A stretch of DNA of 64,000 bases from Devosia sp. Root413D1 (lineage in GTDB: Bacteria; Pseudomonadota; Alphaproteobacteria; Rhizobiales; Devosiaceae): positions 1 through 64,000 of the forward strand of contig NZ_LMEA01000013.1 in assembly GCF_001425235.1 (NCBI RefSeq). Reading direction: 5' to 3'. Both the position numbers and the translations under genes were made by a program. The notes under the pieces were generated by a model. The model saw only the letters and a list, made by a program, of their open reading frames with translations. It searched no databases and had not been told where the DNA came from. This document shows positions 20,463 to 29,239 of the stretch, piece by piece (within the stretch, counting starts at the first letter, position 1; each line of letters begins with the position of its first letter).

Positions 20463-20527
20463 AGTTCCCGCCCGGCGGCCCGGCGCCGCCCTATCGCCAG
20501 CGGCGCCGTGACCGGGGTCTAGGCGTC

Positions 20528-21799
20528 TCAGGCGTCCTGCTTGTCCAACCCGTAATACGTATGGAGCGCGCGAACCGCAAGTTCGGCATACTCGTCATCG
20601 ATCAGCACTGAGGTCTTGATTTCCGAAGTGGTGATCAGCTGGATGTTGATCGACTTGTCGGCCAGCGCCTTGAACATCGAGGCGGCAACGCCCGCATGGT
20701 TGCGCATGCCCACCCCCACCACCGAGACCTTGGCGCCGCCCTTGGCGCTGGTCAGCGTGCGATACTCGAAGCGCCCGGCCTCGCCGGCAGCCTTCAGCGC
20801 CTTGACCGCCTTGTCGTGCTCGGCATCGGGCACGGTGAAGGTGATGTCGGTGGTCGAGCCATCCTCGGAAACGTTCTGGACGATCATGTCGACGACAATG
20901 GATTCGTCACTGAGCGCGCCGAAGATCGCCGCGGCAACGCCCGGCCGGTCCTTGACGTCGCGCAGCGTGATCTTGGATTCGGCCCGTGCCAGGGTAACGC
21001 CCGAAACGATCTGCTTTTCCATGATCTCTTCCTCATCGCATACGATTGTGCCGGGAACCCCCGGCGTGCCGTCCGGCGCGATCTGCGGCGCATTCGGATC
21101 GTCGAAAGTGGAACGGACGGTGAGGCGCACCTTATGCGCCATCGCCATCTCGACCGAGCGGATCATCAGCACCTTGGCGCCGAGCGAGGCCATCTCCAGC
21201 ATCTCTTCGAACGAGATCTTCGAAAGCCGCTTGGCCTTGGGGGTGATGCGCGGGTCGGTGGTGTAGACCCCATCGACATCGGTGTAGATGTCGCAGCGAT
21301 CGGCCTTCACCGCGGCGGCGACTGCCACCGCACTGGTATCGGAACCGCCACGGCCCAGCGTCGTCACCCGGCCCGACGGCGCAACACCCTGGAAGCCGGT
21401 GATGACAGGCACCACGCCATCGGCGAAGCGCTTTTCGAGTTCGGTCGGGTCGATCTCGACGATGCGGGCCGCGCCATGCGCGTCGTCGGTCTTGATCGGC
21501 ACCTGCCAGCCCTGGAACGAGCGCGACGGGATGCCCATCTCGCTCAGCACCACCGCCATCAGCCCGGCCGTCACCTGCTCGCCCGAGGCGACCACGGCGT
21601 CATACTCGCGCGCATCGTGGAGTTTCGACGCGTCGTTGACCCAGCCGACCAACTCGTTGGTCTTGCCCGACATGGCCGAGACCACCACGGCGACCTGGTT
21701 GCCGGCGTCGACTTCACGCTTCACATGCAGCGCCGCCTGACGGATGCGCTCGACCGAGGCGACCGAGGTGCCGCCGAACTTGACTACGATACGGCCCAA
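20528..21799 (-). CDS. lysC: aspartate kinase
   Basis: This 423-residue enzyme phosphorylates aspartate, the first step to lysine, threonine and methionine. The kinase domain begins with VVKFGGTSVA near the start, and two ACT regulatory domains fill about residues 265-423, which implies feedback control by amino acids. I take the start at TTG 21799, which gives the family's usual amino end (GRIVVKFGG) and has AGGGG just upstream; an ATG 69 bases further up would add an atypical extension. It may be cotranscribed with ptsP (65-base gap). The SnoaL-like gene is divergent. Confidence 0.95.
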   Translation of the reverse strand: MGRIVVKFGGTSVASVERIRQAALHVKREVDAGNQVAVVVSAMSGKTNELVGWVNDASKLHDAREYDAVVASGEQVTAGLMAVVLSEMGIPSRSFQGWQVPIKTDDAHGAARIVEIDPTELEKRFADGVVPVITGFQGVAPSGRVTTLGRGGSDTSAVAVAAAVKADRCDIYTDVDGVYTTDPRITPKAKRLSKISFEEMLEMASLGAKVLMIRSVEMAMAHKVRLTVRSTFDDPNAPQIAPDGTPGVPGTIVCDEEEIMEKQIVSGVTLARAESKITLRDVKDRPGVAAAIFGALSDESIVVDMIVQNVSEDGSTTDITFTVPDAEHDKAVKALKAAGEAGRFEYRTLTSAKGGAKVSVVGVGMRNHAGVAASMFKALADKSINIQLITTSEIKTSVLIDDEYAELAVRALHTYYGLDKQDA

Positions 21800-21932
21800 G
21801 GCCCCTACCCCGACTGTTGCCCGGCTGAACCCGCCGGTACGCTCAGAATTCGGCCGGGGACATGCCACAAACAGCCGGGGTTATCAACTGCGGGGACGTC
21901 ACCTATAGCTAGGCAGGCTGGAGGCCGAACCG

Positions 21933-22310
21933 ATGACTATCGAGATTGCACGGCAGGCGCTGGAGACGATCAGTCGGCGCATGCGCGACAGGGACCCAGC
22001 AATTGCGGACCTTTTTGTGCCCCATGCGCTGCTTGTTGGCTCCGGGATGGGCGAAATCGCCCGTGGCCGGGGGGCCATCGCCGCACTGTTCGCCAGCATC
22101 CACGCAAGGGATTACACGGTTTCATGGGATTTTCCTGAGCTCGACAGCCGTGGCGACGCGGCACGCGTCTGGCTCTTCGCCGAAGGTCATGCGGTAATAG
22201 CGCGGGCCGGCGGTTTGGACCGCCTGCCCTATCGACTTGCCGCCGTCCTCGTCGCCGAGGGTGATGATTGGTGCTGGGAGCTGTTCCACGGCTCTGAGCC
22301 GCGGCACTAG
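21933..22310 (+). CDS. SnoaL/NTF2-like protein
   Basis: This 125-residue protein shows the pattern of the NTF2-like (SnoaL, DUF4440) fold: an amino-terminal helix with F-VPHALLVGSG, then a curved sheet ending WCWELFHGSEP. Such small proteins are enzymes, binding domains or immunity factors. No catalytic set can be assigned. It lies between divergent lysC and ubiG, 54 bases before ubiG, and may be cotranscribed with it. Confidence 0.7.
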   Translation: MTIEIARQALETISRRMRDRDPAIADLFVPHALLVGSGMGEIARGRGAIAALFASIHARDYTVSWDFPELDSRGDAARVWLFAEGHAVIARAGGLDRLPYRLAAVLVAEGDDWCWELFHGSEPRH

Positions 22311-22364
22311 CCTGCGCCGAAGCGTCCCCTTGCAGCCGGGGCCCGAGCGGCGGATATATCTGAC

Positions 22365-23102
22365 ATGACCGACACCACCATCAATCCCGACGAGATCGCC
22401 AAGTTTGCCGCCATGGCCGACGAGTGGTGGGACCCCAAGGGCAAGTTCAAGCCGCTGCACAAATTCAACCCGGTGCGGCTGGGCTATGTGCGCGACAAGG
22501 TGATCGCCCATTTTGGCAAGGACGGCACCGTGCGCCGCCCGCTCGATGGGGTGCGCATCCTCGATATCGGTTGCGGCGGCGGGCTGTTGAGCGAACCGCT
22601 GGCGCGGCTCGGCGCGACGATGGTGGGGATCGATGCCGGCGAAAAGAACATCCGCATCGCGGAACTGCACGCCCAGCAGTCGGGGCTAGAGATCGACTAT
22701 CGCGCCGTGACGGCGGAGGCGCTCGATGCCTCGGGCGAACGGTTCGACGTGGTGCTGAACATGGAAGTGGTGGAGCACGTCGACAATGTGCCGCTCTACA
22801 TGAAGAGCTGCGCGAGCCTGGTAAAGCCCGGTGGGTTGATGTTCACCGCCACCATCAACCGCACGCCGCGTGCCTACGCGCTGGCGATCGTCGGGGCCGA
22901 ATATGTGCTGGGCTGGCTGCCCAGGGGCACCCACGATTTCTCGAAATTCCTGACGCCGGATGAGATCTCGGCGCTCTGCGTCCGCAACGGCCTGAAGATC
23001 ATCGACAAGACCGGCGTCGTGTTCCATCCGCTGGCCGACGAATGGCGGCCGAGCCGCGATCTGGGCGTCAACTACATGGTGCTGGCGGCAAAGCCCGCCT
23101 GA
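22365..23102 (+). CDS. ubiG: ubiquinone biosynthesis O-methyltransferase UbiG
   Basis: This 245-residue SAM-dependent enzyme carries out both O-methylations of the ubiquinone ring. The sequence has the UbiG start ([19 protein letters not shown]), the SAM-binding ILDIGCGGG (65-73), NMEVVEHV and the late NYMVLAAKP. The length is normal. It is placed near lysC, as in other Rhizobiales. A copy of an intergenic repeat follows the stop. Confidence 0.96.
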   Translation: MTDTTINPDEIAKFAAMADEWWDPKGKFKPLHKFNPVRLGYVRDKVIAHFGKDGTVRRPLDGVRILDIGCGGGLLSEPLARLGATMVGIDAGEKNIRIAELHAQQSGLEIDYRAVTAEALDASGERFDVVLNMEVVEHVDNVPLYMKSCASLVKPGGLMFTATINRTPRAYALAIVGAEYVLGWLPRGTHDFSKFLTPDEISALCVRNGLKIIDKTGVVFHPLADEWRPSRDLGVNYMVLAAKPA

Positions 23103-23112
23103 AGCGGCGCCT

Positions 23113-23192
23113 GGAGCGTTTTCAGGAAAAGTTGCAGACTTTTCCTCCTCGGACTTGATCCGGGGATCGAAAGCGCGACCAAATCAAAGACT
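23113..23192. repeat. intergenic repeat of the GGAGCG-TTTCAGGAAAAG family, copy 1
   Basis: The element starts GGAGCGTTTTCAGGAAAAG, contains a hairpin (AGGAAAAGT-TGCAG-ACTTTTCCT) and ends CGAAAGCGCGACC, AAATCAAAGAC. A second copy lies at 63464-63524. Copy 1 carries about 17 extra bases (GACTTGATCCGGGGATC) before CGAAAGCGCGACC that copy 2 lacks. It fills the gap between convergent ubiG and a small gene. Confidence 0.8.
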
Positions 23193-23437
23193 CAGCCGAT
23201 CACCAGCGTATCGCGGCCGAACGCCAGCGTGATGGTGCCGCGGATCGGGTGGCCCGAGAGGTCTTCATCCCAGTAGAGAAACCAGCGGCCGGCGCCGTAG
23301 CTGCGGTCGAGCGCGTCTTCGATGGCGACATCGAACGGCTTCAGCGCCTTCAGCGCTGCCGACGCGGCCTCGCTCATCACGGCGCGGATGGCGCCGCCGG
23401 TGGCGGTGACCGCGGGGGTCAGGGTGGAATGGTGCAT
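23192..23437 (-). CDS. small hypothetical protein (81 aa)
   Basis: The protein has an Ala-rich helical part (residues 15-40) followed by YGAGRWFLYWDED and a strand-rich end. I do not recognise the family. The gene is supported by an AGGAGG six bases before the ATG at 23437 and by codon use like that of its neighbours. It sits 113 bases downstream of the aldo/keto reductase on the same strand. Confidence 0.6.
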   Translation of the reverse strand: MHHSTLTPAVTATGGAIRAVMSEAASAALKALKPFDVAIEDALDRSYGAGRWFLYWDEDLSGHPIRGTITLAFGRDTLVIG

Positions 23438-23550
23438 TCTATCCTCCTTGGCGCCCGGAAGCGCCGTTTGTGGAGGCCAATCTGCGTCGGCGGGCTTGAA
23501 CCATGACTGAACGGCGCGTGTCAGGCGCCGTTCAGGAGGCTGAAGCGCAT

Positions 23551-24402
23551 TCAGCGCTGGTTGAGCGTCGCAAAATCCTCGTCGCTGAGCACGATCGCGG
23601 CCGCCGCGGTGTTCTCCTCGAGGTGCTTCACCTTTCCGGTTCCGGGGATCGGCAGCATCACCGGTGAGCGCTTCAGCGCCCAGGCGAGTGCGATCTGGCT
23701 CGGTGTCGCGCCATACTTTCCGGCGATCGCCTGCTCGGCCGCACCCGGCCCCCGCTCGCCGCCGAGCGGCGCCCACGGGATGAAGCCGATGCCGTTGGCT
23801 TCGCAATAGTCCAGCACCGCATCGCTGCCGCGCGCCGTCGGGTTGTAGCGGTTCTGCACCGTGGCCACCGGGAAGAACCGCCGCGCCGCCTCGATTTCCT
23901 CGACCGTCACTTCGCTGAGGCCGGCGTGGCGCACGAGGCCATCGGCAATGAAGCCGGCAATGGCGTCGAACTGCTCGTCGCGCGGGATTGTCGGGTCGAT
24001 CCGGTGCAACTGCCACAGCTCGAGCCGGTCGAGCTTGAGCCGGCGCAGGCTCATCAGCACGCCTTGCTTGAGAAACTCCGGACGGCCGAGGATTGGCCAG
24101 GAGCCGGGCCCATGTCGGGTAAGGCCGGATTTGGTGGCGACGACAGTGCCCCTGCCATAAGGCGCCAGTTCCTCGCCGATCAGCTGCTCGCTGACATAGG
24201 GACCATAGCTTTCGGCGGTGTCGATGAAGTTGATGCCGAGTTCGGGCACGCGCCGCAGCGTGCGTCGCGCTTCCTCCGGGTCATCGGGCTCGCCCCAGAT
24301 GCCGGGACCGGTGACGCGCATGGCGCCGAAGCCGAGGCGATTTACGATGAGGTCGCCGCCAATGGCGAACGTGCCCGAAAGGGCAGCGTCGGGAGTAGAC
24401 AT
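23551..24402 (-). CDS. aldo/keto reductase
   Basis: This 283-residue NADPH-dependent oxidoreductase has the TIM-barrel aldo/keto reductase layout. The catalytic tetrad is visible: D61 and Y66 in [10 protein letters not shown]91 in ATKSG, H133 in QLHRID. The GIPGTGK-like coenzyme region near the end is present as [14 protein letters not shown]. The ATG at 24402 is chosen because GGAG lies upstream and the family's start follows; a longer frame adds 20 atypical residues. The substrate is unknown. Confidence 0.9.
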   Translation of the reverse strand: MSTPDAALSGTFAIGGDLIVNRLGFGAMRVTGPGIWGEPDDPEEARRTLRRVPELGINFIDTAESYGPYVSEQLIGEELAPYGRGTVVATKSGLTRHGPGSWPILGRPEFLKQGVLMSLRRLKLDRLELWQLHRIDPTIPRDEQFDAIAGFIADGLVRHAGLSEVTVEEIEAARRFFPVATVQNRYNPTARGSDAVLDYCEANGIGFIPWAPLGGERGPGAAEQAIAGKYGATPSQIALAWALKRSPVMLPIPGTGKVKHLEENTAAAAIVLSDEDFATLNQR

Positions 24403-24540
24403 GTAGGAAATCTCCGGGGGAGTCTGCTGGGAAGGAGGTCCCAAGACTGCATCCATCGGCACTTGCCGATCAATCCTGCCCTTAGGAGCAGTTGACGGCC
24501 AAATCCTTGAGCTGTCGCACTTTCGAGGTCGAACGGCGCG

Positions 24541-24966
24541 CTAGTTCGCTTCGTCCGGCACATGCGGCAGCGGCAGGAAATCGACGCCGTCGTCGATCAG
24601 CTCGGCCACTTCATCACGGGTCGCTTCGCCATAGATGCCGCGCGGGTCGGCTTCCTTGAAGTGGATCTTGCGGGCTTCCTCGGCGAACTTGTCGCCGACA
24701 TAGTCGGCCTCGCTGGTGACCTTCTTGCGCATCACGCGCAGCATTTCACGAATCTCGGCCTGCTGCGGATGACCGCTCGACAGCGACAGCTTGTCGGAGT
24801 TCATCCGCGACACCGCCGGCGCCATCAGCGCCTTGTCCACCTTCACCGAATTGCAGATCGGACAGGTGACGATGCCGCGCGCCGCCTGCTCGTCATAGGC
24901 CTCGGCGCTTTTGAACCAGGCGTCGAACTTGTGGGATCTGTCACAGATGAGGGAATAGCTGATCAC
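24541..24966 (-). CDS. DUF1178 family protein
   Basis: This 141-residue protein begins MISYSLICDRSHKFDAWF and has Cys residues at 8, 35 and 38 (CPICNS), suggesting a bound metal, though that is inference. The DUF1178 family is common in Alpha- and Betaproteobacteria and has no settled function. Its start overlaps the end of the nitrilase-family gene by four bases, so the two are probably cotranslated. It is the last gene of the comF-grxC-nitrilase-DUF1178 run. Confidence 0.9.
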   Translation of the reverse strand: MISYSLICDRSHKFDAWFKSAEAYDEQAARGIVTCPICNSVKVDKALMAPAVSRMNSDKLSLSSGHPQQAEIREMLRVMRKKVTSEADYVGDKFAEEARKIHFKEADPRGIYGEATRDEVAELIDDGVDFLPLPHVPDEAN

Positions 24967-25826
24967 GCCGACACGTCCTCTCGGGCGAATACCGTGGGGC
25001 CCGAAGCGCTGAGCGTTAGCGAAAACCGGCGTGCGTTGGCAAGCGCTGGAACCTTGCCGCGGGCGTCATCCACCGCTGATAGCTCGATATCAGCGATGGC
25101 GATCCCCGGACCGTCGCCACCGAGCTCGCTGACGATCCGGCCCCAGGGGTCGATAATCATCGAATGGCCCCAGGTGGAACGGCCATTCTCGTGCGTGCCG
25201 GCCTGCGCCGCCGCGATCACCCATGAGCCGGTCTCGATGGCGCGGGCCCTGAGCAGCACTTCCCAATGCGCTTCGCCGGTCGGAACGGTGAAGGCGGCCG
25301 GCACCGAAATCACCTTGGCCCCGGCTTCCGCCAGCGCCCGGTGCAGCGCCGGAAAACGCAGGTCGTAGCAGATGGTCATGCCGAGCGGGAAACCCGGCGC
25401 TTCGCTCATCACCGCGGCATCGCCGCCGGCATAGGTCTCGCTCTCGCGATAATTCCTGAGCCCGGGGAGCGTCGCGTCGAACAGGTGGATCTTGTCATAG
25501 GTGGCGGCGATCGCGCCGTCGGGACGGAACAGCACCGAACGGTTGGCAAAGCGCCCGTCGGGCAGCGCCACGGCGAGCGAGCCGAGATGGAGGCTCACGC
25601 CGAGCCGTTTCGCGATATCGCCAATCCGGGCAATCGCCGGGTTAGTCTCCCACGGCCCGGCGACGGCTTTGAGCCCGTCACGATTCTCGGCGAACACCAC
25701 CGAGACTTCCGGCGACAGCAAATAGGTCGCGCCCTGCCTCGCCGCCTCGCTGGCCAACCGCTCGAGCTGGTCGAGGTTGGGGCCGGGCTGGGTGCCGGAA
25801 TTCATCTGCAGGGCGGCGACGCGCAT
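24963..25826 (-). CDS. carbon-nitrogen hydrolase (Nit family amidase)
   Basis: This 287-residue protein has the nitrilase-superfamily catalytic triad E40 (SPEVSV), K112 (YDKIHLFD) and C153 (MTICYDLRFP). The match to Nit1/Nit2-type amidases is close in the LFDATLPG and TGEAHWEVLLRARAIE regions. Nit1-type enzymes repair deaminated glutathione; that role is plausible with grxC just upstream, but not proven. The gap to grxC is ten bases. Confidence 0.92.
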   Translation of the reverse strand: MRVAALQMNSGTQPGPNLDQLERLASEAARQGATYLLSPEVSVVFAENRDGLKAVAGPWETNPAIARIGDIAKRLGVSLHLGSLAVALPDGRFANRSVLFRPDGAIAATYDKIHLFDATLPGLRNYRESETYAGGDAAVMSEAPGFPLGMTICYDLRFPALHRALAEAGAKVISVPAAFTVPTGEAHWEVLLRARAIETGSWVIAAAQAGTHENGRSTWGHSMIIDPWGRIVSELGGDGPGIAIADIELSAVDDARGKVPALANARRFSLTLSASGPTVFAREDVSA

Positions 25827-25836
25827 TCAGCCAGTC

Positions 25837-26091
25837 CTAATTGGTGAGCAGCGGGTCGAGCTGGCCGCGGCGGTCGAGCGCCGCCATGTCGTCATAGCCA
25901 CCGACATGGGTTTCGCCCACGAAGATCTGCGGCACGGTGCGGCGGCCATTGGCGCGCTGCACCATTGCCATGCGGACGTCGGGGTCGTCGGCATCGACCT
26001 CCTCGTAGCTCACGCCCTTTTCGTCCAGCAGCGACTTGGCTGCATGGCAATAGGGGCACCACTGGGTCGTATAGATTTCTACCTTCTTCAT
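25837..26091 (-). CDS. grxC: glutaredoxin 3
   Basis: This 84-residue glutathione-dependent thiol oxidoreductase has the dithiol active site CPYC (C12-C15), TVPQIF with the cis-Pro, and GGYDDM for glutathione binding. This marks the GrxC class rather than monothiol GrxD. It lies between comF and the nitrilase-family gene in a tight run. Confidence 0.96.
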   Translation of the reverse strand: MKKVEIYTTQWCPYCHAAKSLLDEKGVSYEEVDADDPDVRMAMVQRANGRRTVPQIFVGETHVGGYDDMAALDRRGQLDPLLTN

Positions 26092-26124
26092 CTCGCCTAC
26101 AAAAACGCTGGGGTTTGTTGACTT

Positions 26125-26904
26125 CTATATGGGGAGTTCCGCGCCCGTCACAACGCGTGCGAACGAGATCACATCGATTTTGATCACTCCGGCCCGCTTC
26201 AGCTCACGGGTGATGGCTTTGACGGTCGAGCCGGTGGTGATGACGTCGTCGACCAGCACCACGCCGCGCCCCTTGAGCCGGCGCAGCGCTTCGGCATGTG
26301 CGGTGAAGGCGCCGGCGACGTTGCGTTGACGCGCATCGTTGGAAAGCCCGACCTGCTGCCGCGTGCGGCGGCTGCGGGCGACGAGCCCGGTATCGACGGA
26401 AAGTCCAGTAAGGCGCGCCAGCGCCCGGGCCAGTTCAGTCGATTGGTTGTAGCGGCGCTCGAACTGGCGCCAGCGATGGAGCGGCACCGGCACGAGGACC
26501 GGTCCTTCCGCCCAGAACTCTGCCCCAGCCGGGTGCATCAGCCGGGCGCAGAACCCGGCCAGTTCCGGCCTGTCGCCATACTTGAGCCGGCTGACGATAG
26601 CGCGCGCCACCTCGTTATAGAGCACGGCGGACCGCGCCCGATCGAAGGGCGGTGGATCGGCGATGGCCTCGGCCGAGCGGGCATCGGGGCCGATCGAGAC
26701 CTCGAACGGCAGGCCCAGCACCGGGCACCAGGGCCGGGTAATCGGCCGGAGGCTGGCAAAGCAGCGCGGACAGAGCGCCGCGTGTGCGGCGGTCGGCGCC
26801 CCGCAATCGAGGCAGGTCGGCGGATAGACCAGATCGAGCAATGCGCCACCCAGCCGCGCCATGGCCGCCGATCCCGCTTTGACTTTGCCCTGCCCCAATT
26901 CCAT
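26125..26904 (-). CDS. comF: ComF family phosphoribosyltransferase-like protein
   Basis: This 259-residue protein has an amino-terminal zinc-binding Cys set (C31, C34, C45, C48) and a carboxy-terminal phosphoribosyltransferase fold with the PRPP motif VLVDDVITTGS (about 217-226). In competent bacteria ComF aids DNA uptake; in most Alphaproteobacteria its role is unclear. The ATG at 26904 gives the family's usual length; the frame stays open upstream into the divergent gene's promoter region, so the longer version is rejected. Confidence 0.9.
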   Translation of the reverse strand: MELGQGKVKAGSAAMARLGGALLDLVYPPTCLDCGAPTAAHAALCPRCFASLRPITRPWCPVLGLPFEVSIGPDARSAEAIADPPPFDRARSAVLYNEVARAIVSRLKYGDRPELAGFCARLMHPAGAEFWAEGPVLVPVPLHRWRQFERRYNQSTELARALARLTGLSVDTGLVARSRRTRQQVGLSNDARQRNVAGAFTAHAEALRRLKGRGVVLVDDVITTGSTVKAITRELKRAGVIKIDVISFARVVTGAELPI

Positions 26905-27000
26905 AACGCCGCAGTCTAAAGCGGGAACCGGAGAAGTGGCGAGACCTTTCCGGCTCGATCCCGTGACCAAACCAAACTCGAACTCAGTGCGGATCGACGA

Positions 27001-27855
27001 ATGGCCCTGCCCCCGAAGGTTTTCGACCGCACGCTGATCGCAGAGCACTTGTCGCGGCGGCCGGCCGAGCCGGACGATTTCGTCACCCAGCTGGCGCTCG
27101 ATGACCTGGCCTCGCGGCTCATTACCGTGTCGCGCGATTTCGAGCAGGCGCTGATCATGGCGCCGGATGGCGCGCGGCTACCACTGATGGGCCGCTCGGC
27201 CAGCGGCGCCTTCGCCTTCGAGCGCGTCTCGACAGTACTCGGCTCGCCCGATGCGCCGCTGGTCGATCCCGAGGCATTGCTGCTGCCGCGTGAGGGTTAC
27301 GACCTGGTCGTCTCGCTGTTCGACCTGCAGGTGATCAACGACGTACCGGGCTTCCTCGCGCGCATCCGCGCTCACCTCCGGCCTGACGGACTGATGATCG
27401 CCGCGGCGCTCGGCGGCGACAGCCTGACCGAGCTGCGCCAGGCGTTCCTGCGCGCCGACGCCGAAACCTCCGGTGGCGCCTTCGCCCGGGTCGCGCCATT
27501 CATCCCGCTGGCCGATGCCGGCGGCCTGCTGCAACGCTCGGGCTATGCCCTGCCGGTTACCGACCTCGAGACCTATCCGATCCGCTATGGCGACCTGCTG
27601 CGGCTGATGCGCGAGCTCAAGGCACTCGGTGCGCAGAACCCGCTGGCCGACCGGCCCGGCCGCATGGCGACCAGGACCCTGATCGCCGCTGCCGGCGCCG
27701 CCTATGCCGAACTCGCGGGCGACCCGGACGGCCGGGTACGGGCAACGCTGGAAATCATCTGGCTCAGCGGCTGGGCCCCGCACGAGAACCAGCAAAAGCC
27801 GCTGCGCCCCGGCAGCGCCACGGTGCGGCTCAAGGACGTACTGGGGAACGGCTAG
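27001..27855 (+). CDS. NDUFAF5-type methyltransferase-fold protein
   Basis: This 284-residue protein matches the bacterial relatives of mitochondrial NDUFAF5, which modifies an Arg of a complex I subunit. The start (VFDRTLIAEHLSRRP), the central YDLVVSLFDLQVINDVPG and the end (SGWAPHENQQKPLRPGSA, about 256-273) are family hallmarks. The first glycine-rich SAM loop is reduced, as often in this family. It is divergent from comF, as in related genomes. The NADH dehydrogenase role is inferred by homology. Confidence 0.85.
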   Translation: MALPPKVFDRTLIAEHLSRRPAEPDDFVTQLALDDLASRLITVSRDFEQALIMAPDGARLPLMGRSASGAFAFERVSTVLGSPDAPLVDPEALLLPREGYDLVVSLFDLQVINDVPGFLARIRAHLRPDGLMIAAALGGDSLTELRQAFLRADAETSGGAFARVAPFIPLADAGGLLQRSGYALPVTDLETYPIRYGDLLRLMRELKALGAQNPLADRPGRMATRTLIAAAGAAYAELAGDPDGRVRATLEIIWLSGWAPHENQQKPLRPGSATVRLKDVLGNG

Positions 27856-27869
27856 CGGGTGGTTACGCC

Positions 27870-28070
27870 TCAGATGTCGTTGATATTGTCGAGCTGTTCA
27901 ATGGTGCGGCCCGACACGAAGTCGAACAACGAAATGACGCTCTCGCCGGTCAGGGACATGGCGACAAGCGCCCCAATTGCTATCAATCCGGCAACCAGTC
28001 CATATTCGATTGCCGTCGCTCCGCCGTCATCGGCGACGAAGCGTCTGATCTGACGGCAAACACCCCTCAT
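27870..28070 (-). CDS. Flp-type (type IVb) pilin
   Basis: This 66-residue protein has a short basic leader, the Flp hallmark GGATAIEYGLVAG with the +5 Glu typical of the prepilin cleavage region, and one hydrophobic helix (about 22-43). Flp subunits form Tad pili. No other tad or cpa gene is in the window, so it is an orphan here; assembly genes may lie elsewhere. It is flanked by convergent and tandem genes with tight spacing. Confidence 0.88.
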   Translation of the reverse strand: MRGVCRQIRRFVADDGGATAIEYGLVAGLIAIGALVAMSLTGESVISLFDFVSGRTIEQLDNINDI

Positions 28071-28079
28071 CGCCCACCC

Positions 28080-28478
28080 TCAGAGCAGATCGCAGAGCGG
28101 AGCGATCAGCGGTTCGTCGGCCGGAGGCATCGGGTAATCGCGCAGCTGCTGCGGGCGCACCCACTTCAGGGCGGTGTGTTCGCGAGCCTGCGGCACTCCT
28201 TGCCACTTACGACAGACGTAAAGTGGCATCAGAAGATGAAAGCTTTCGTAAGAGTGAGACGCAAAGCTTAACGGAGCAAGGCACGCGCTCTGGGTGGAAA
28301 TACCGAGTTCTTCTTCCAGTTCGCGGATCAATGCCGCCTCTGGACTTTCCCCCGGCTCGAGCTTGCCGCCGGGGAACTCCCACAATCCCGCCAGCTGCTT
28401 GCCTTCCGGTCGCTGGGCGATCAGCACCCGCCGGTCGGCATCGATCAGCGCGCAGGCGACGACGAGCTGGATCTTCAC
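28080..28478 (-). CDS. mutT: Nudix hydrolase, MutT-type 8-oxo-dGTP diphosphatase
   Basis: This 132-residue enzyme hydrolyses oxidised purine nucleoside triphosphates, preventing mutations. The Nudix box runs from G38 to G59 (GGKLEPGE then REL-EELG), and the MutT-like LLIAQRP and LAGLWEFPGG parts are present. The GTG at 28478 is chosen because it overlaps the stop of the upstream acetyltransferase (GTGA); a TTG four codons earlier is possible. It is the third gene of argJ-GNAT-mutT, a common Rhizobiales order. Confidence 0.92.
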   Translation of the reverse strand: MKIQLVVACALIDADRRVLIAQRPEGKQLAGLWEFPGGKLEPGESPEAALIRELEEELGISTQSACLAPLSFASHSYESFHLLMPLYVCRKWQGVPQAREHTALKWVRPQQLRDYPMPPADEPLIAPLCDLL

Positions 28479-29239
28479 CCGCGGCCCCAATCCGGGGCGC
28501 GCCGGTAGCTGTAGGGGTAGACTTCACCGAAGCCGAGCGAGCCATAAAGGTTGAGTGCCGGGGTATTACTGGCCAGCACCTGGATGGCCGAATGGGTGGC
28601 GCCCTTCGAGCGCACCCAGTTGAGCGCCGCGCCCATCACTGCCCGGCCATAGCCCATGCCGCGCGCATTGGGGTGGGTGACGACATTGAGATAGATGCCG
28701 ATGCCACTCGCGACCGCCGCCAGCGCCGCCGCCACCGGAAGGCCGGCCTTGTGATAGACCAGCACACCGCGAGCCTCGCAGGCGATATGCCCGAGGATCT
28801 CGCTCGCCACGTCGATCGTCGGCTGGTCATAGCCCGACATCTGCGCCTGTGCCCTGATCCATTGCGGATCGGTCGGCTCAAAATAGCGGGCCTGGAAATC
28901 GAGCGGGAAATCCTCGTCCGGCATTTCCATCGCCATGACCAGGCTCGGCTCGAATTCCTCCCACAACAGCCCATCGAGCACTTCGACGATCTCTGGTGCG
29001 GTGAGCGGGGTCACCCTGAACACCGGCGGGATGCGGTGGCGCTTCGACAGTTCGGCGAGCCGCATCAGGCGCAGCTCGGCATAGCCGCCGTCGCTCGGAT
29101 CGAGGCAATGGATCGAATTGGCGCGCTTGGTATAGCCCTGGGCATAGCGCCACAGCCACAGCCCATCCTGCGCCTGCCGCAGCGCCGGCCATGCCGTAAG
29201 AGTGGCGCCTTCGATCTGACTGACGCTGAGTGGAACCAT
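28475..29239 (-). CDS. GNAT family N-acetyltransferase
   Basis: This 254-residue protein has a GNAT domain in its carboxy half: YLNVVTHPNARGMGYGRAVM contains the acetyl-CoA loop (RGMGYG), followed by LASNTPALNLYGSLGF, the typical last motif. The amino half is a diverged GNAT-like fold. ATG at 29239 shares its first base with the argJ stop (TGATG), so it is probably translated with argJ. The acceptor is unknown; no link with the argJ reaction is shown. Confidence 0.88.
   Translation of the reverse strand: MVPLSVSQIEGATLTAWPALRQAQDGLWLWRYAQGYTKRANSIHCLDPSDGGYAELRLMRLAELSKRHRIPPVFRVTPLTAPEIVEVLDGLLWEEFEPSLVMAMEMPDEDFPLDFQARYFEPTDPQWIRAQAQMSGYDQPTIDVASEILGHIACEARGVLVYHKAGLPVAAALAAVASGIGIYLNVVTHPNARGMGYGRAVMGAALNWVRSKGATHSAIQVLASNTPALNLYGSLGFGEVYPYSYRRAPDWGRG

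Noticed and set aside
24403-24462. longer amino end for the aldo/keto reductase
   Set aside because: The extra 20 residues are atypical and lack a ribosome-binding site, while the ATG at 24402 has GGAG upstream.
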